DNA of 64,000 nt from JAVVHH01 sp965199665 (GTDB lineage Bacteria; Pseudomonadota; Alphaproteobacteria; Acetobacterales; Acetobacteraceae), in the NCBI GenBank assembly GCA_965199665.1, contig OZ241208.1, forward strand, positions 620,001 through 684,000, read 5' to 3'. Made by a program: the position numbers and the translations under genes. The notes under the pieces were generated by a model. The model saw nothing but the letters and a program-made list of their open reading frames with translations, did not search any database and was not told where the DNA came from. Every line of letters begins with the position of its first letter. Position 1 is the first letter of the stretch. Shown one piece after another: positions 42,939-50,685 of this stretch.

Positions 42939-43802
42939 TTACTGCTTCGGCGTCGGCGTGGTCGGCGTGCCGACTTTGGCGGTCGGGGCGTTCGTGCCAG
43001 GGATCTTCTCGATCTCGACCTCTTCCCTGCGGACGGTGCCATGGACCGTCTCGACCCGGTCCGTCGCTTCCTTGCGAAGACCGACCTCCTCGTAGACACG
43101 CGCGACCTTGCTCACGACGGCTTCTTCGGCCGTCTCCATCATCTCGATCGTCTTATCGCTGAAGCTGTCCGCCGCCGGACGGCGGTCGGTCACGGGGCGA
43201 CGGTCGAGCACGACGGTCTCGCTGTGCAGGGTGACGTTCTCCTCCGCCGGCCGCTCGACGACGAAACGACGGATGCGGGTCCCGCCGTGATTGACGACGT
43301 GCTTACCCACCGTCAGCTCCTCTTCGGACAGCTGGAGCTTCCCGCGATCGGGCCGCGTGACCTCGGCCGTCGGGGTGGCCCGACCCGCCAGCGCCGTCGT
43401 CGGAGCGGAGGCGGTCGGCTGGTCGGCGTGCATTCCTGCCGTCCCCGTCGATGCGGATGACTGGACGTAATTTGCAGCCCGGTCGTCGATGTCGATCGGA
43501 TCGTGTCGCTCGAGGATCGCCAGCACCCGGTCGACATGCGCCTCCGGCGTTTTGACGTTCAGGACGGAGGCACCGTTGTCGACACTGTGGTCGTAGACCG
43601 CCGTGTCGTGATCGGGTGAGCCCCCGAACAGGCTGCTCCAAAAGCCTTCTTCACGTGGCTGCGTGGGTGCAACGCTGCCCGTGGGTGTAGCGCCGACGAT
43701 GCTGATCGAGGTTTGCGGCACGCCGGCCTCTAGCAGGTCGGCCTTCGCCGATTCGGCAAGCGCAGGGGTGTCGTAGATGGCTACGATGGTTTCATCGTTC
43801 AT
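42939..43802 (-). CDS. YsnF/AvaK (DUF2382) stress protein with N-terminal YflT-like domain
   Basis: A 287-residue protein. Residues 1-80 look like the heat-induced-stress YflT-like domain (VAIYDTPALAESAKADLLEAGVPQTSISIVGA, VLNVKTPEAHVDRVLAILERHDPIDIDD). Residues about 155-275 are a DUF2382 domain: LQLSEEELTVGKHVVNHGGTRIRRFVVERPAEENVTLHSETVVLDRRPV and RKEATDRVETVHGTVRREEVEIEK. The two parts are joined by a Thr/Ala-rich linker. Such proteins are typical of stress clusters of Deinococcus, rhizobia and soil bacteria. Confidence 0.85.
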   Translation of the reverse strand: MNDETIVAIYDTPALAESAKADLLEAGVPQTSISIVGATPTGSVAPTQPREEGFWSSLFGGSPDHDTAVYDHSVDNGASVLNVKTPEAHVDRVLAILERHDPIDIDDRAANYVQSSASTGTAGMHADQPTASAPTTALAGRATPTAEVTRPDRGKLQLSEEELTVGKHVVNHGGTRIRRFVVERPAEENVTLHSETVVLDRRPVTDRRPAADSFSDKTIEMMETAEEAVVSKVARVYEEVGLRKEATDRVETVHGTVRREEVEIEKIPGTNAPTAKVGTPTTPTPKQ

Positions 43803-43854
43803 AGTCGAGCCTCTGTGCCGCGTAGTTATTCAGCTGCCGCGGATGCGGCGACTG

Positions 43855-44241
43855 TCACTCCGGGACCGTCGTCTTGGTCACGGTCACCTCTTGGCGCCGC
43901 AACACCACCGTCTCCGCATGCCGCTCGGTCGCGCGAACCCGCTCGAAACGAACCTCTTCTGTGAGAACGAGGCGGCGAACCACGACCAACTTCTCCTCCA
44001 CCACGGGCACGATCGTCATGCCATTCTCCTCGCGGATGGGCGGGATCGCCTCCACCACGCGGCCGATCGGCACGCGCGTGACGACCACCTGTTCGACAGC
44101 CAGGTCTTCGTCGACGGCGACCGTCCGCTCTGTCGTCGTCCGGGTCGCGCGGACCAGCGTCTTGCGCAGGCGCTTGGAGACGAGCAGCCGCTCCTCATGC
44201 AGAGGCAGCGTCTCACTCACCGTGGCCGATGCAGCTTGCAC
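43855..44241 (-). CDS. YsnF/AvaK (DUF2382) domain protein
   Basis: A 128-residue protein consisting of one DUF2382 module: VSETLPLHEERLLVSKRLRKTLVRATRTTTERTVAVDEDLAVEQVVVTRVPIGRVVEAIPPIREENGMTIVPVVEEKLVVVRRLVLTEEVRFERV. The internal two-fold pattern of EE-VLV-KRL and EEKLVVVRRLVL is visible. It is a sister of the longer copy 50 bases downstream on the same strand and starts nine bases after the small frame at 44251-44391. Confidence 0.88.
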   Translation of the reverse strand: MQAASATVSETLPLHEERLLVSKRLRKTLVRATRTTTERTVAVDEDLAVEQVVVTRVPIGRVVEAIPPIREENGMTIVPVVEEKLVVVRRLVLTEEVRFERVRATERHAETVVLRRQEVTVTKTTVPE

Positions 44242-44250
44242 GCGGCTTCT

Positions 44251-44391
44251 CTACGCTCTGTCCCGGGGCGACTTGTCCGATGGCAACGCGTCTTGCCGCT
44301 TGTCCCGGAATTCGCCGATGATCCGATCGAGCGCTTCTTTAATGGAAGCCATGAATTTGCGCGTTTCTGTTATTTCCTGCGTCGGGTCCAT
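44251..44391 (-). CDS. Candidate 46-residue stress-cluster peptide
   Basis: A frame of 46 codons, MDPTQEITETRKFMASIKEALDRIIGEF and so on, ending KSPRDRA, directly upstream of the short DUF2382 gene (nine bases). GTGAGG precedes the ATG by five bases. The sequence has an amphipathic helix with no membrane segment. It is too short to test by length, and similar proteins are not recognised. Confidence 0.4.
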   Translation of the reverse strand: MDPTQEITETRKFMASIKEALDRIIGEFRDKRQDALPSDKSPRDRA

Positions 44392-44491
44392 GAGCGCCTC
44401 ACCGAGGAATTTTGGCTAACAACTTCTAGCCGTCCGATGATTTAGCGCAGACACGACTTCTGTGAAACAAGAAATGTGTTGAGGACTTACT

Positions 44492-44530
44492 TAGTGGGGT
44501 CGCACTATACTAGTGGTGCTTCTGCACTAG
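44492..44530. promoter_or_regulatory. Array of four alternating TAGTG/CACTA half-sites
   Basis: TAGTG at 44492-44496, CACTA at 44503-44507, TAGTG at 44511-44515 and CACTAG at 44525-44530 alternate with gaps of 6, 3 and 9 bases. The last pair, CTAGTG and CACTAG, could also fold as a hairpin at the end of the PAS-LuxR gene. A -10-like TATAGT runs on the minus strand at 44509-44504, in the direction of the stress cluster. The array may be an operator for the cluster, possibly bound by the PAS-LuxR protein. Confidence 0.45.
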
Positions 44531-45924
44531 GCTTTCGTCGTGCGCCGGATTTTGCGGCCGGTTTTCCGTGGCTTGACGGCCACGCCCAGGCCGCGCTCGC
44601 GTGCCCACGCAACGACCGCAGCGCGCCGACGAATGTTCAGCCGGTCATAGATCGCCGAAACGTGATTGCGTACGGTGTTCTTGCTGATGGCGAGCTGCCC
44701 TGCGATCTCGTCATCCGACAATCCTTGCGCGACCAGATCGAGAACTTCGCGGACCCGCTTCGGGAGCGAGGCGACCTCGGGCGTGTCGCCGGAGCCGTCG
44801 TTCAGGCGGTCCATGCTCGCGAGGCGCTCGACGATGCGTTGGCTGAGCCAGGACGTATCCTCCATCACGGAGCGCACGGCGGCGAAAAGATCGGTTTCGG
44901 TCTGCTTGCGCTCGGTGATGTCCAGCATCACGGTCAGCACGCAGGGTGATCCGTGGATGTCGACCGTCTCCGCTGACAGAAGGAAGGATCCAACCGCGCC
45001 GTTCTTCGCCTTGAGCTCGACATCGATCCCACGCAGATGACCCGTCTCCCGCAGCGTACGCTCGATCCGCTCGCGGGCGGGTCCGTCGCCGAACAGCTTC
45101 AGCTCGGGTTCGACCCGGCCGACCACCTCTTCGCGCCGCCACGTGGTCGCGGCAGTGAAGGCGGAGTTCACGTCGAGGACGCGCATACCGTCCAGCGCGA
45201 GGATGGCCATCGGTCCCGGCGCCATGTGGAACGCCTTCGCGAACCGCTCCTCGCTGTGCTTGAGAGCATGTTGGGCCTGCTGACGCGGATGCAGATCGGC
45301 GAAGGTGAACAGCATGCATCCTTCGCTCCCGATCTCGATTGGCTGCCCGCCCATCAGGACGGTGCGTTCGAAGCCATCCGGCAGCGTCAGGCAGCCCTCC
45401 ATCTGCGGGATGGTCTGACCCGCATGCAGACGTTCGACCGCGAGGCTGCGACGCTCTGCGCCGGCCAGCACATCGAACTCATGGATCGATCGGCCGATCA
45501 GCTCATCGCGCTTGAAGCCCGTCAATTCGAGGAAGCCGTGATTGACCTTCACGTATCGCATATCGGAGAGGCGAGCGATGATGGCTGGCGCCGGGTTGGC
45601 GCCGAACGCCCGCTCGAACCGCTCCTCCGCGTTGAAGCGTTCGGTCTCGTCATTGAGGATGAGCACGAAGCAGTCCGGTTGTCCGGCATGGTTGGTCAAG
45701 ATCATCGTACGGACCTCGTGGATCCAGCGTCGACCATCGTCCCGGCGCCGGACCTCGATGTTCACCTCGTCGACGGTCTCGCCGGCGAACAAGCGCTCCA
45801 TCGGAGACTCGCCATCGGCCAGAATATGCTGGCCGCGGTAACTGAGTTCGAAGCGGTCCCGGTACTCGGATGCCGTGGCTCCGAGATCGCTGGCGTCGTC
45901 CGAGCCGTGAAGCCGGAGCGCCAT
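44527..45924 (-). CDS. PAS-domain LuxR-type regulator (N-terminal start uncertain)
   Basis: A 465-residue regulator as read from the ATG at 45924. It has three PAS regions: an N-terminal partial PAS (residues 1-95), a second from FERAFGANPAPAIIARLSDMRYVKVNHGFLELTGFKRDELIG, and a third from HMAPGPMAILALDGMRVLDVNSAFTAAT to the PAC segment VLTVMLDITERKQTETDL. A C-terminal LuxR helix-turn-helix (about 385-450) reads SLPKRVREVLDLVAQGLSDDEIAGQLAISKNTVRNHVSAIYDRLNIR. No receiver or kinase domain is seen. Coding similarity continues upstream of the ATG in the same frame (IAKLNDGVILINSDHTIAWANE) back to about 46095, with no ATG, GTG or TTG before the stop at 46162; the true start is therefore either a rare CTG or hidden by a frameshift. 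Confidence 0.82.
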   Translation of the reverse strand: MALRLHGSDDASDLGATASEYRDRFELSYRGQHILADGESPMERLFAGETVDEVNIEVRRRDDGRRWIHEVRTMILTNHAGQPDCFVLILNDETERFNAEERFERAFGANPAPAIIARLSDMRYVKVNHGFLELTGFKRDELIGRSIHEFDVLAGAERRSLAVERLHAGQTIPQMEGCLTLPDGFERTVLMGGQPIEIGSEGCMLFTFADLHPRQQAQHALKHSEERFAKAFHMAPGPMAILALDGMRVLDVNSAFTAATTWRREEVVGRVEPELKLFGDGPARERIERTLRETGHLRGIDVELKAKNGAVGSFLLSAETVDIHGSPCVLTVMLDITERKQTETDLFAAVRSVMEDTSWLSQRIVERLASMDRLNDGSGDTPEVASLPKRVREVLDLVAQGLSDDEIAGQLAISKNTVRNHVSAIYDRLNIRRRAAVVAWARERGLGVAVKPRKTGRKIRRTTKA

Positions 45925-46413
45925 CTCGTTGGCCCAAGCGATGGTATGGTCGGAATTGATGAGGATGACGCCGTCGTTCAGCTTGGCGATGATTTGTTGA
46001 AGTTGGGCCCGGTCGGCTCGTGGCGGCGCCGCGGCGACCAGCTTCTCGGGCTTGGCGGCAGGCGGAGCCCGGCGGGCGGGCCGGCTCAGAGGTGAAACCC
46101 GACATCGTTTGACACAGGCAGGCGCCTTCGTAGCTGCGGAGACGTAAGCAAGCTTTTCCGGTCAGGTCCACCGTGCAGGAAGCTCTTGGCACATGATGAT
46201 CGCGATGTCCTCGCGGATGCCTCAAGCGTGCCAAACTCTGTGCTCGGCAAGAACTGCCGGGAACTGCGCTTGACGTGCTGGTCAGTCGTCTCACACGAGG
46301 CAACAAAATCCTCACGTCAGGACAGTTGCGTCCCGACGACCTGCCTGATGACCGGGCCATGAACGTCACATTCCACGAAACCATCTTTGTGCGACAACTG
46401 GCGACACTTGGAA

Positions 46414-46503
46414 TGGCGGAGAGAGTGGGATTCGAACCCACGGTACGCTTGCACGCACACACGCTTTCCAAGCGTGCGCCTTAAGCCGCTCGGCCATCTC
46501 TCC
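46414..46503 (-). tRNA. tRNA-Ser (GGA)
   Basis: On the minus strand GGAGAGA at 46503-46497 pairs with TCTCTCC at 46424-46418 as the acceptor stem. The anticodon loop TTGGAAA (46471-46465) gives anticodon GGA at 46469-46467. The long variable arm typical of serine tRNA is present, the T-loop TTCGAAT is intact, and CCA is encoded at 46416-46414. Confidence 0.95.
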
Positions 46504-46532
46504 CGCGCGAGGGCGCGTATAGCACTTGGGAT

Positions 46533-46901
46533 TTAGCTCGTCACCTTGGCTTCGGTGCAGGAGTGCCAAGGCAGGGTGGTGAGGGGTTCGTCGCGGCCCC
46601 AGTTGCCTTCGAAGCAGTGGCGGTCGGGAAAGAAGCGGAGGCGGGCGATGCCGGTGCCGTAGAGGTCGGTCCATTGGAACAGTGCGACGTTGCAGTCGGC
46701 GTCGCCGAGCGGTTCCAGCGTGCCGGAAACGTCGCGGTTGGGTTCGTGGAGGACGTAGCGGCCTTCGAGGCCGTCCTTGCCGGCTTCGATCCAGGTGTCG
46801 ATCGCCTTGGGGCCGACGCTCTCGACTTCGCCGCGGTAGAAGCCGGTGGCGTCGGCGTGCCAGCCGACGCAGGCCGCGGCGAGGAAAAGGGCGGGGAGCA
46901 T
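46533..46901 (-). CDS. Small secreted protein of unknown function
   Basis: A 122-residue protein with a signal peptide (MLPALFLAAACVGWHADA) followed by TGFYRGEVESVGPKAIDTWIEAGKDGLEGRYVLHEPNRDVSGTLEPLG and a C-terminal FFPDRHCFEGNWGRDEPLTTLPWHSC. The GxYRG and WxGxW-like pattern suggests a lipocalin-like or small beta-barrel fold, but no family is recognised. The start is chosen because it overlaps the lepA stop by one base (TGATG). Confidence 0.7.
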   Translation of the reverse strand: MLPALFLAAACVGWHADATGFYRGEVESVGPKAIDTWIEAGKDGLEGRYVLHEPNRDVSGTLEPLGDADCNVALFQWTDLYGTGIARLRFFPDRHCFEGNWGRDEPLTTLPWHSCTEAKVTS

Positions 46902-48706
46902 CAGGCGTCCATTTTCAGGGCAGCGAGGAAGGCGCTCTGCGGGATTTCGACCTTGCCGAACTGGCGCATGCGCTTCTTGCCCTCTTTCTGCTTGTCGAGC
47001 AGCTTGCGCTTGCGGCTGATGTCGCCGCCGTAGCACTTGGCGGTCACGTCTTTGGACAGGGCGCTGATAGTCTCGCGGGCGACGACCCGGCCGCCGATGG
47101 CCGCCTGGATCGCGATCTTGAACAGTTGCTTGGGGATCAGATCCTTGAGCTTGCCGCAGATCGAGCGGCCGCGCTGCTCGGCGGCGCTGCGGTGGGCGAT
47201 GAAGCTCAGCGCGTCCACCGGGTCGGCGTTGACCAGGATGGATATGCGGACGAGGTCGCTCTCTTCGTAGCCGTCCATGGCGTAGTCGAAGCTGGCGTAA
47301 CCGCGGCTGACGCTCTTGAGACGGTCGTAGAAGTCGAACACGACTTCGTTGAGCGGCAGGCGATACACCGCCATGGCGCGATTGCCGACATAGGTGAGGT
47401 CGGATTGCTGGCCGCGGCGCTCGCTGCAGAGTGTCAGGATACTGCCGAGGTATTCGTCGGGGACCATGATGGTCGCCTTGATCCAGGGCTCGTCGATATG
47501 GTCGATCTGGGTCGGATCCGGCATGTCGGCCGGGTTGTGCAATTCCTCCACGGCACCGCGGACGGTGTGGATCCGATAGACCACGCTGGGGGCGGTGGCG
47601 ATCAGGTCGAGGTTGAACTCGCGGGACAGGCGTTCCTGGATGATTTCGAGGTGCAGCAGGCCGAGGAAGCCGCAGCGGTAGCCAAAGCCAAGGGCGGCGG
47701 AGGTCTCGGCCTCGAAATGAAAGCTCGAATCGTTGAGGCGGAGCTTGGCGAGGCTGTCGCGCAAATGCTCGAAATCGTCGGCATCGACCGGGAACAGGCC
47801 GCACCACACGACGGGCACGCTCGGCTTGAAGCCGGGCAGCGCCTCGGTGGCGGGAACGCGGTCGTCGGTGATGGTATCGCCGACGTTGCAGTCGGCCACC
47901 GTCTTCATGGCGGCGGTGATGTATCCCATCTCGCCCGGACCGAGATCGGCGACCGGCACCATCTTGGGTGAGAACACGCCGACCTGCTCGATCTGGTAGG
48001 CGGCGCCGCTCGACATCATGCGGATTCGCTGGCCTCGCTTGAGGCGGCCGTCGCGCACGCGGATCAGGATGACGACGCCGAGATATTGGTCGTACCAGCT
48101 ATCGACCAGCAGCGCGGTCAGCGGGGCGTCCGGGTTGCCGGTCGGCGGCGGTAGCCGGGTCACGAGCGCTTCGAGGACGTCGGGGATGCCGATGCCGGTC
48201 TTGGCGCTGATCATGACGGCGTCGTCGGCCGGGATCCCGATGACGTCCTCGATCTGCTGCTTGACGCGCTCGGGCTCGGCGGCCGGCAAGTCGATCTTGT
48301 TGAGCACGGGGACGATCTCGTGCTTGGCGTCGATCGCCTGATAGACGTTGGCGAGCGTCTGGGCCTCGACGCCCTGGCTGGCATCGACCACGAGCAGGCT
48401 GCCCTCGCACGCGGCGAGGCTGCGGCTGACCTCGTAGGCGAAGTCGACGTGACCCGGCGTGTCCATCAAGTTGAGGGTGTAGATCAGTCCGTCATTGGCC
48501 TTGTAGGACAGGCGGACGGTCTGCGCCTTGATGGTAATGCCGCGCTCCTTCTCCAGGTCCATGTTGTCGAGGACCTGGCTGGTCATTTCCCGCTCGGTCA
48601 GGCCGCCGCAGGACTGGATCAGCCGATCGGCGAGCGTGGACTTGCCGTGGTCGATATGGGCGATGATGGAGAAGTTGCGGATCCGGTCGAGCGGCGTGTC
48701 GGTCAT
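46901..48706 (-). CDS. lepA: Elongation factor 4 (LepA)
   Basis: A 601-residue GTPase that back-translocates ribosomes. The N terminus is IRNFSIIAHIDHGKSTLADRLIQ (G1), then GITIKAQTV (G2), DTPGHVDF (G3), NKID (G4) and ISAKTGIGI (G5). The LepA-specific C-terminal domain runs from ERLSREFNLDLIATAPSVVYRI to KCYGGDISRKRKLLDKQKEGKKRMRQFGKVEIPQSAF. Full length and unambiguous. The small secreted protein gene begins in its stop codon. Confidence 0.98.
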   Translation of the reverse strand: MTDTPLDRIRNFSIIAHIDHGKSTLADRLIQSCGGLTEREMTSQVLDNMDLEKERGITIKAQTVRLSYKANDGLIYTLNLMDTPGHVDFAYEVSRSLAACEGSLLVVDASQGVEAQTLANVYQAIDAKHEIVPVLNKIDLPAAEPERVKQQIEDVIGIPADDAVMISAKTGIGIPDVLEALVTRLPPPTGNPDAPLTALLVDSWYDQYLGVVILIRVRDGRLKRGQRIRMMSSGAAYQIEQVGVFSPKMVPVADLGPGEMGYITAAMKTVADCNVGDTITDDRVPATEALPGFKPSVPVVWCGLFPVDADDFEHLRDSLAKLRLNDSSFHFEAETSAALGFGYRCGFLGLLHLEIIQERLSREFNLDLIATAPSVVYRIHTVRGAVEELHNPADMPDPTQIDHIDEPWIKATIMVPDEYLGSILTLCSERRGQQSDLTYVGNRAMAVYRLPLNEVVFDFYDRLKSVSRGYASFDYAMDGYEESDLVRISILVNADPVDALSFIAHRSAAEQRGRSICGKLKDLIPKQLFKIAIQAAIGGRVVARETISALSKDVTAKCYGGDISRKRKLLDKQKEGKKRMRQFGKVEIPQSAFLAALKMDA

Positions 48707-48737
48707 GCCCGAGATGTAGTGGTTTCCGGGGCGAAAG

Positions 48738-48974
48738 TCAGCCGCGGCGGCCGTTGGTGAAGCGGTCGAACATCTCGCGCATGGTTTCGGCGCTTTGGGG
48801 GCCGAAAGCCAGCCAGTTGCGCAGCAGCGTGTCGGGGGAGAAACGGTCCACCGCGTCCGTCATCTGCGCCTCCAGCTTGGCCATCATGGCCTGCTGCATA
48901 GGTTTGACGTCGGGCAGGCCGAAGAATTGCCGGGCTTCGTCCGGCGTGCAGTCGATCTCGACGGTGACTTTCAC
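48738..48974 (-). CDS. DUF6489-like small protein
   Basis: A 78-residue protein: VKVTVEIDCTPDEARQFFGLPDVKPMQQAMMAKLEAQMTDAV, then FGPQSAETMREMFDRF, the pattern of a small alphaproteobacterial family (DUF6489). A GTG start at 48974 is chosen because GGAGGAGG precedes it. It is acidic and soluble; the role is unknown. Confidence 0.75.
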   Translation of the reverse strand: MKVTVEIDCTPDEARQFFGLPDVKPMQQAMMAKLEAQMTDAVDRFSPDTLLRNWLAFGPQSAETMREMFDRFTNGRRG

Positions 48975-49045
48975 TGGCGCCTCCTCCGTTCGGGCCCATC
49001 CTGCCACGGATGGCGGCGGAACCGAACGGACGATGCCGCGCAGGG

Positions 49046-49228
49046 TCAGTCGGTCGGGGTTCCGCTGGCGGCCCAAGCGGACGCGTTGGCGACGTGACGC
49101 GCCGTTTCCTGCGCCAGATCGGGCTCCTGCTGGATCAGGGTGGGGCCGCTAAGGGCGTCGGCGCCGTCGGCATCGGCCTCACGGCGAAACAGAGAGCGGA
49201 GGCGGTTCAACGATTCGATGTGTCGCAT
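49046..49228 (-). CDS. Hypothetical 60-residue protein
   Basis: MRHIESLNRLRSLFRREADADGADALSG and so on, ending SAWAASGTPTD. A weak AAGGA lies eight bases before the ATG. It lies between the DUF6489 and MFS genes in the same orientation with normal codon use, but no family is recognised. Confidence 0.4.
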   Translation of the reverse strand: MRHIESLNRLRSLFRREADADGADALSGPTLIQQEPDLAQETARHVANASAWAASGTPTD

Positions 49229-49333
49229 GGGAGGTGTCCTTGGCTGGTGGCGCGACCGCCACGATCAAACCGGACCATTCCCTCCCTGCTGCACTGCAAC
49301 ATAAGCTCATGTCGGCGGGTTGCAAGCGGGCGC

Positions 49334-50554
49334 TCAGCCTTGTGGCGCGAGCAGGTTGCCGACCCCCTTGGTGACCCAGACCAGGATGGCGGCCGCCGTG
49401 AGCCCGGCCATGAACAGCGCCACGCTGATCGCACCGGAGGTGCCGAGCAGTTGGGCGAGTAGCGCGCTGGCGATGGCCGCGGTGAGTAGCTGGGCCAGGC
49501 CGACGAGGGCCGCGGCAAGGCCGGCCTGCTCGCGATGGCTGCTGATGGCGGCATGGACCAGGTTGGGCGAGACGATGCCGCGCGCAAAGCAGCTGACCAG
49601 CAGCGGGGGCAGCAGGAACCAGGCATTCAGGACGGGGAGCATCACGGCGACGCCGAGCAGGGCGGCGTTGGCGATGGCCTGCGTGAGCAAAGCCGGCCAA
49701 ACGAGGCGCTTGCTGTCGAGCCGGCCGGACAGGCGGGCGCTGGCCATGGCGCCACCGCTGAGAGCGGCCGCGGTGCTGGCAAAGATGGCGGCGTAAACGG
49801 CCGTGCTGCTGCCGAACTGGGCGATCACGACGACGGGGGCGCCGGCGATATAGGTGAAGATGGCGGCGTAGCTGAGGGCGTTGACCGCGACGATGCGGCT
49901 AAAGGCGGGGTCACGCAGCATGAGGCGGCTGTCGCCGAGGCCGAGGCCGAGCGTGGGCGGCCGGTAATGGGCGGGGCGGCTCTCCGGCACCAGGCTGACG
50001 ACGATGGCAATCAGGCCGAGACCGCCGACGGCCATGGTCGTGTGCACGCTGCGCCAGCCAAACGCCATGATGAGGGCGGCGCCCAGGGCGGGCGCGAGCA
50101 TCGGCATCAGAGTGAGGACGACGCTGACGTAGGCCTGCTTGCGGCGGGCAGCCTCGGCGACGAACAGGTCCTGCACCATGGCATAGGCCTGGACGGAGCA
50201 GGCGCCGGCGCCGAGGCCTTGAAACAGCCGGGCTGTTGCAAGCTCGCCACCGTTCGTGACAATACTGCAACACGCCCCGGCCAAAGTGTAGACTGTCAAG
50301 GCAATGATCAGGACCGGACGGCGGCCGATCTGGTCCGAGCTACGACCGCCGACGTATTGACCGAGCCCGAACCCGAGCACGAACAAGGAGAGCGAGAGGC
50401 CGGCGACGAAGACGGATGTGTTCAGGGCGGCCGGCAAGAGCGCCAGCGTAGGGGCGCTGAGGTCGATCGACAGGGCGGGTAAGCCGGCGACGAGGCCCAG
50501 GAGAAGGGTGAACCGCAGACTGGATGGGCTTAGTCGGAACAGTGCCAGCTTCAT
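49334..50554 (-). CDS. Bcr/CflA-family MFS drug exporter
   Basis: A 406-residue, 12-helix transporter of the DHA1 (Bcr/CflA) type. Motif A is GLGQYVGGRSSDQIGRRPVLI; helix 4 ARLFQGLGAGACSVQAYAMVQDLF and motif C LMPMLAPALGAALIMAFGWRSVHTTM follow. Start at 50554 (MKLALF). It is convergent with nothing and divergent from the SARP-like regulator across 131 bases. Confidence 0.92.
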   Translation of the reverse strand: MKLALFRLSPSSLRFTLLLGLVAGLPALSIDLSAPTLALLPAALNTSVFVAGLSLSLFVLGFGLGQYVGGRSSDQIGRRPVLIIALTVYTLAGACCSIVTNGGELATARLFQGLGAGACSVQAYAMVQDLFVAEAARRKQAYVSVVLTLMPMLAPALGAALIMAFGWRSVHTTMAVGGLGLIAIVVSLVPESRPAHYRPPTLGLGLGDSRLMLRDPAFSRIVAVNALSYAAIFTYIAGAPVVVIAQFGSSTAVYAAIFASTAAALSGGAMASARLSGRLDSKRLVWPALLTQAIANAALLGVAVMLPVLNAWFLLPPLLVSCFARGIVSPNLVHAAISSHREQAGLAAALVGLAQLLTAAIASALLAQLLGTSGAISVALFMAGLTAAAILVWVTKGVGNLLAPQG

Positions 50555-50685
50555 CAACCCGTGCTGTGAAATCTCAAACAGAGTAGCCTTGGCACATAAT
50601 CGAGGGATTTGCACATTACGTTGTAACTGTGGAAGTATGGTGTATCCGAGCGGATAGGACAGCCAGAGGTTGTGGAACTGCAGTG

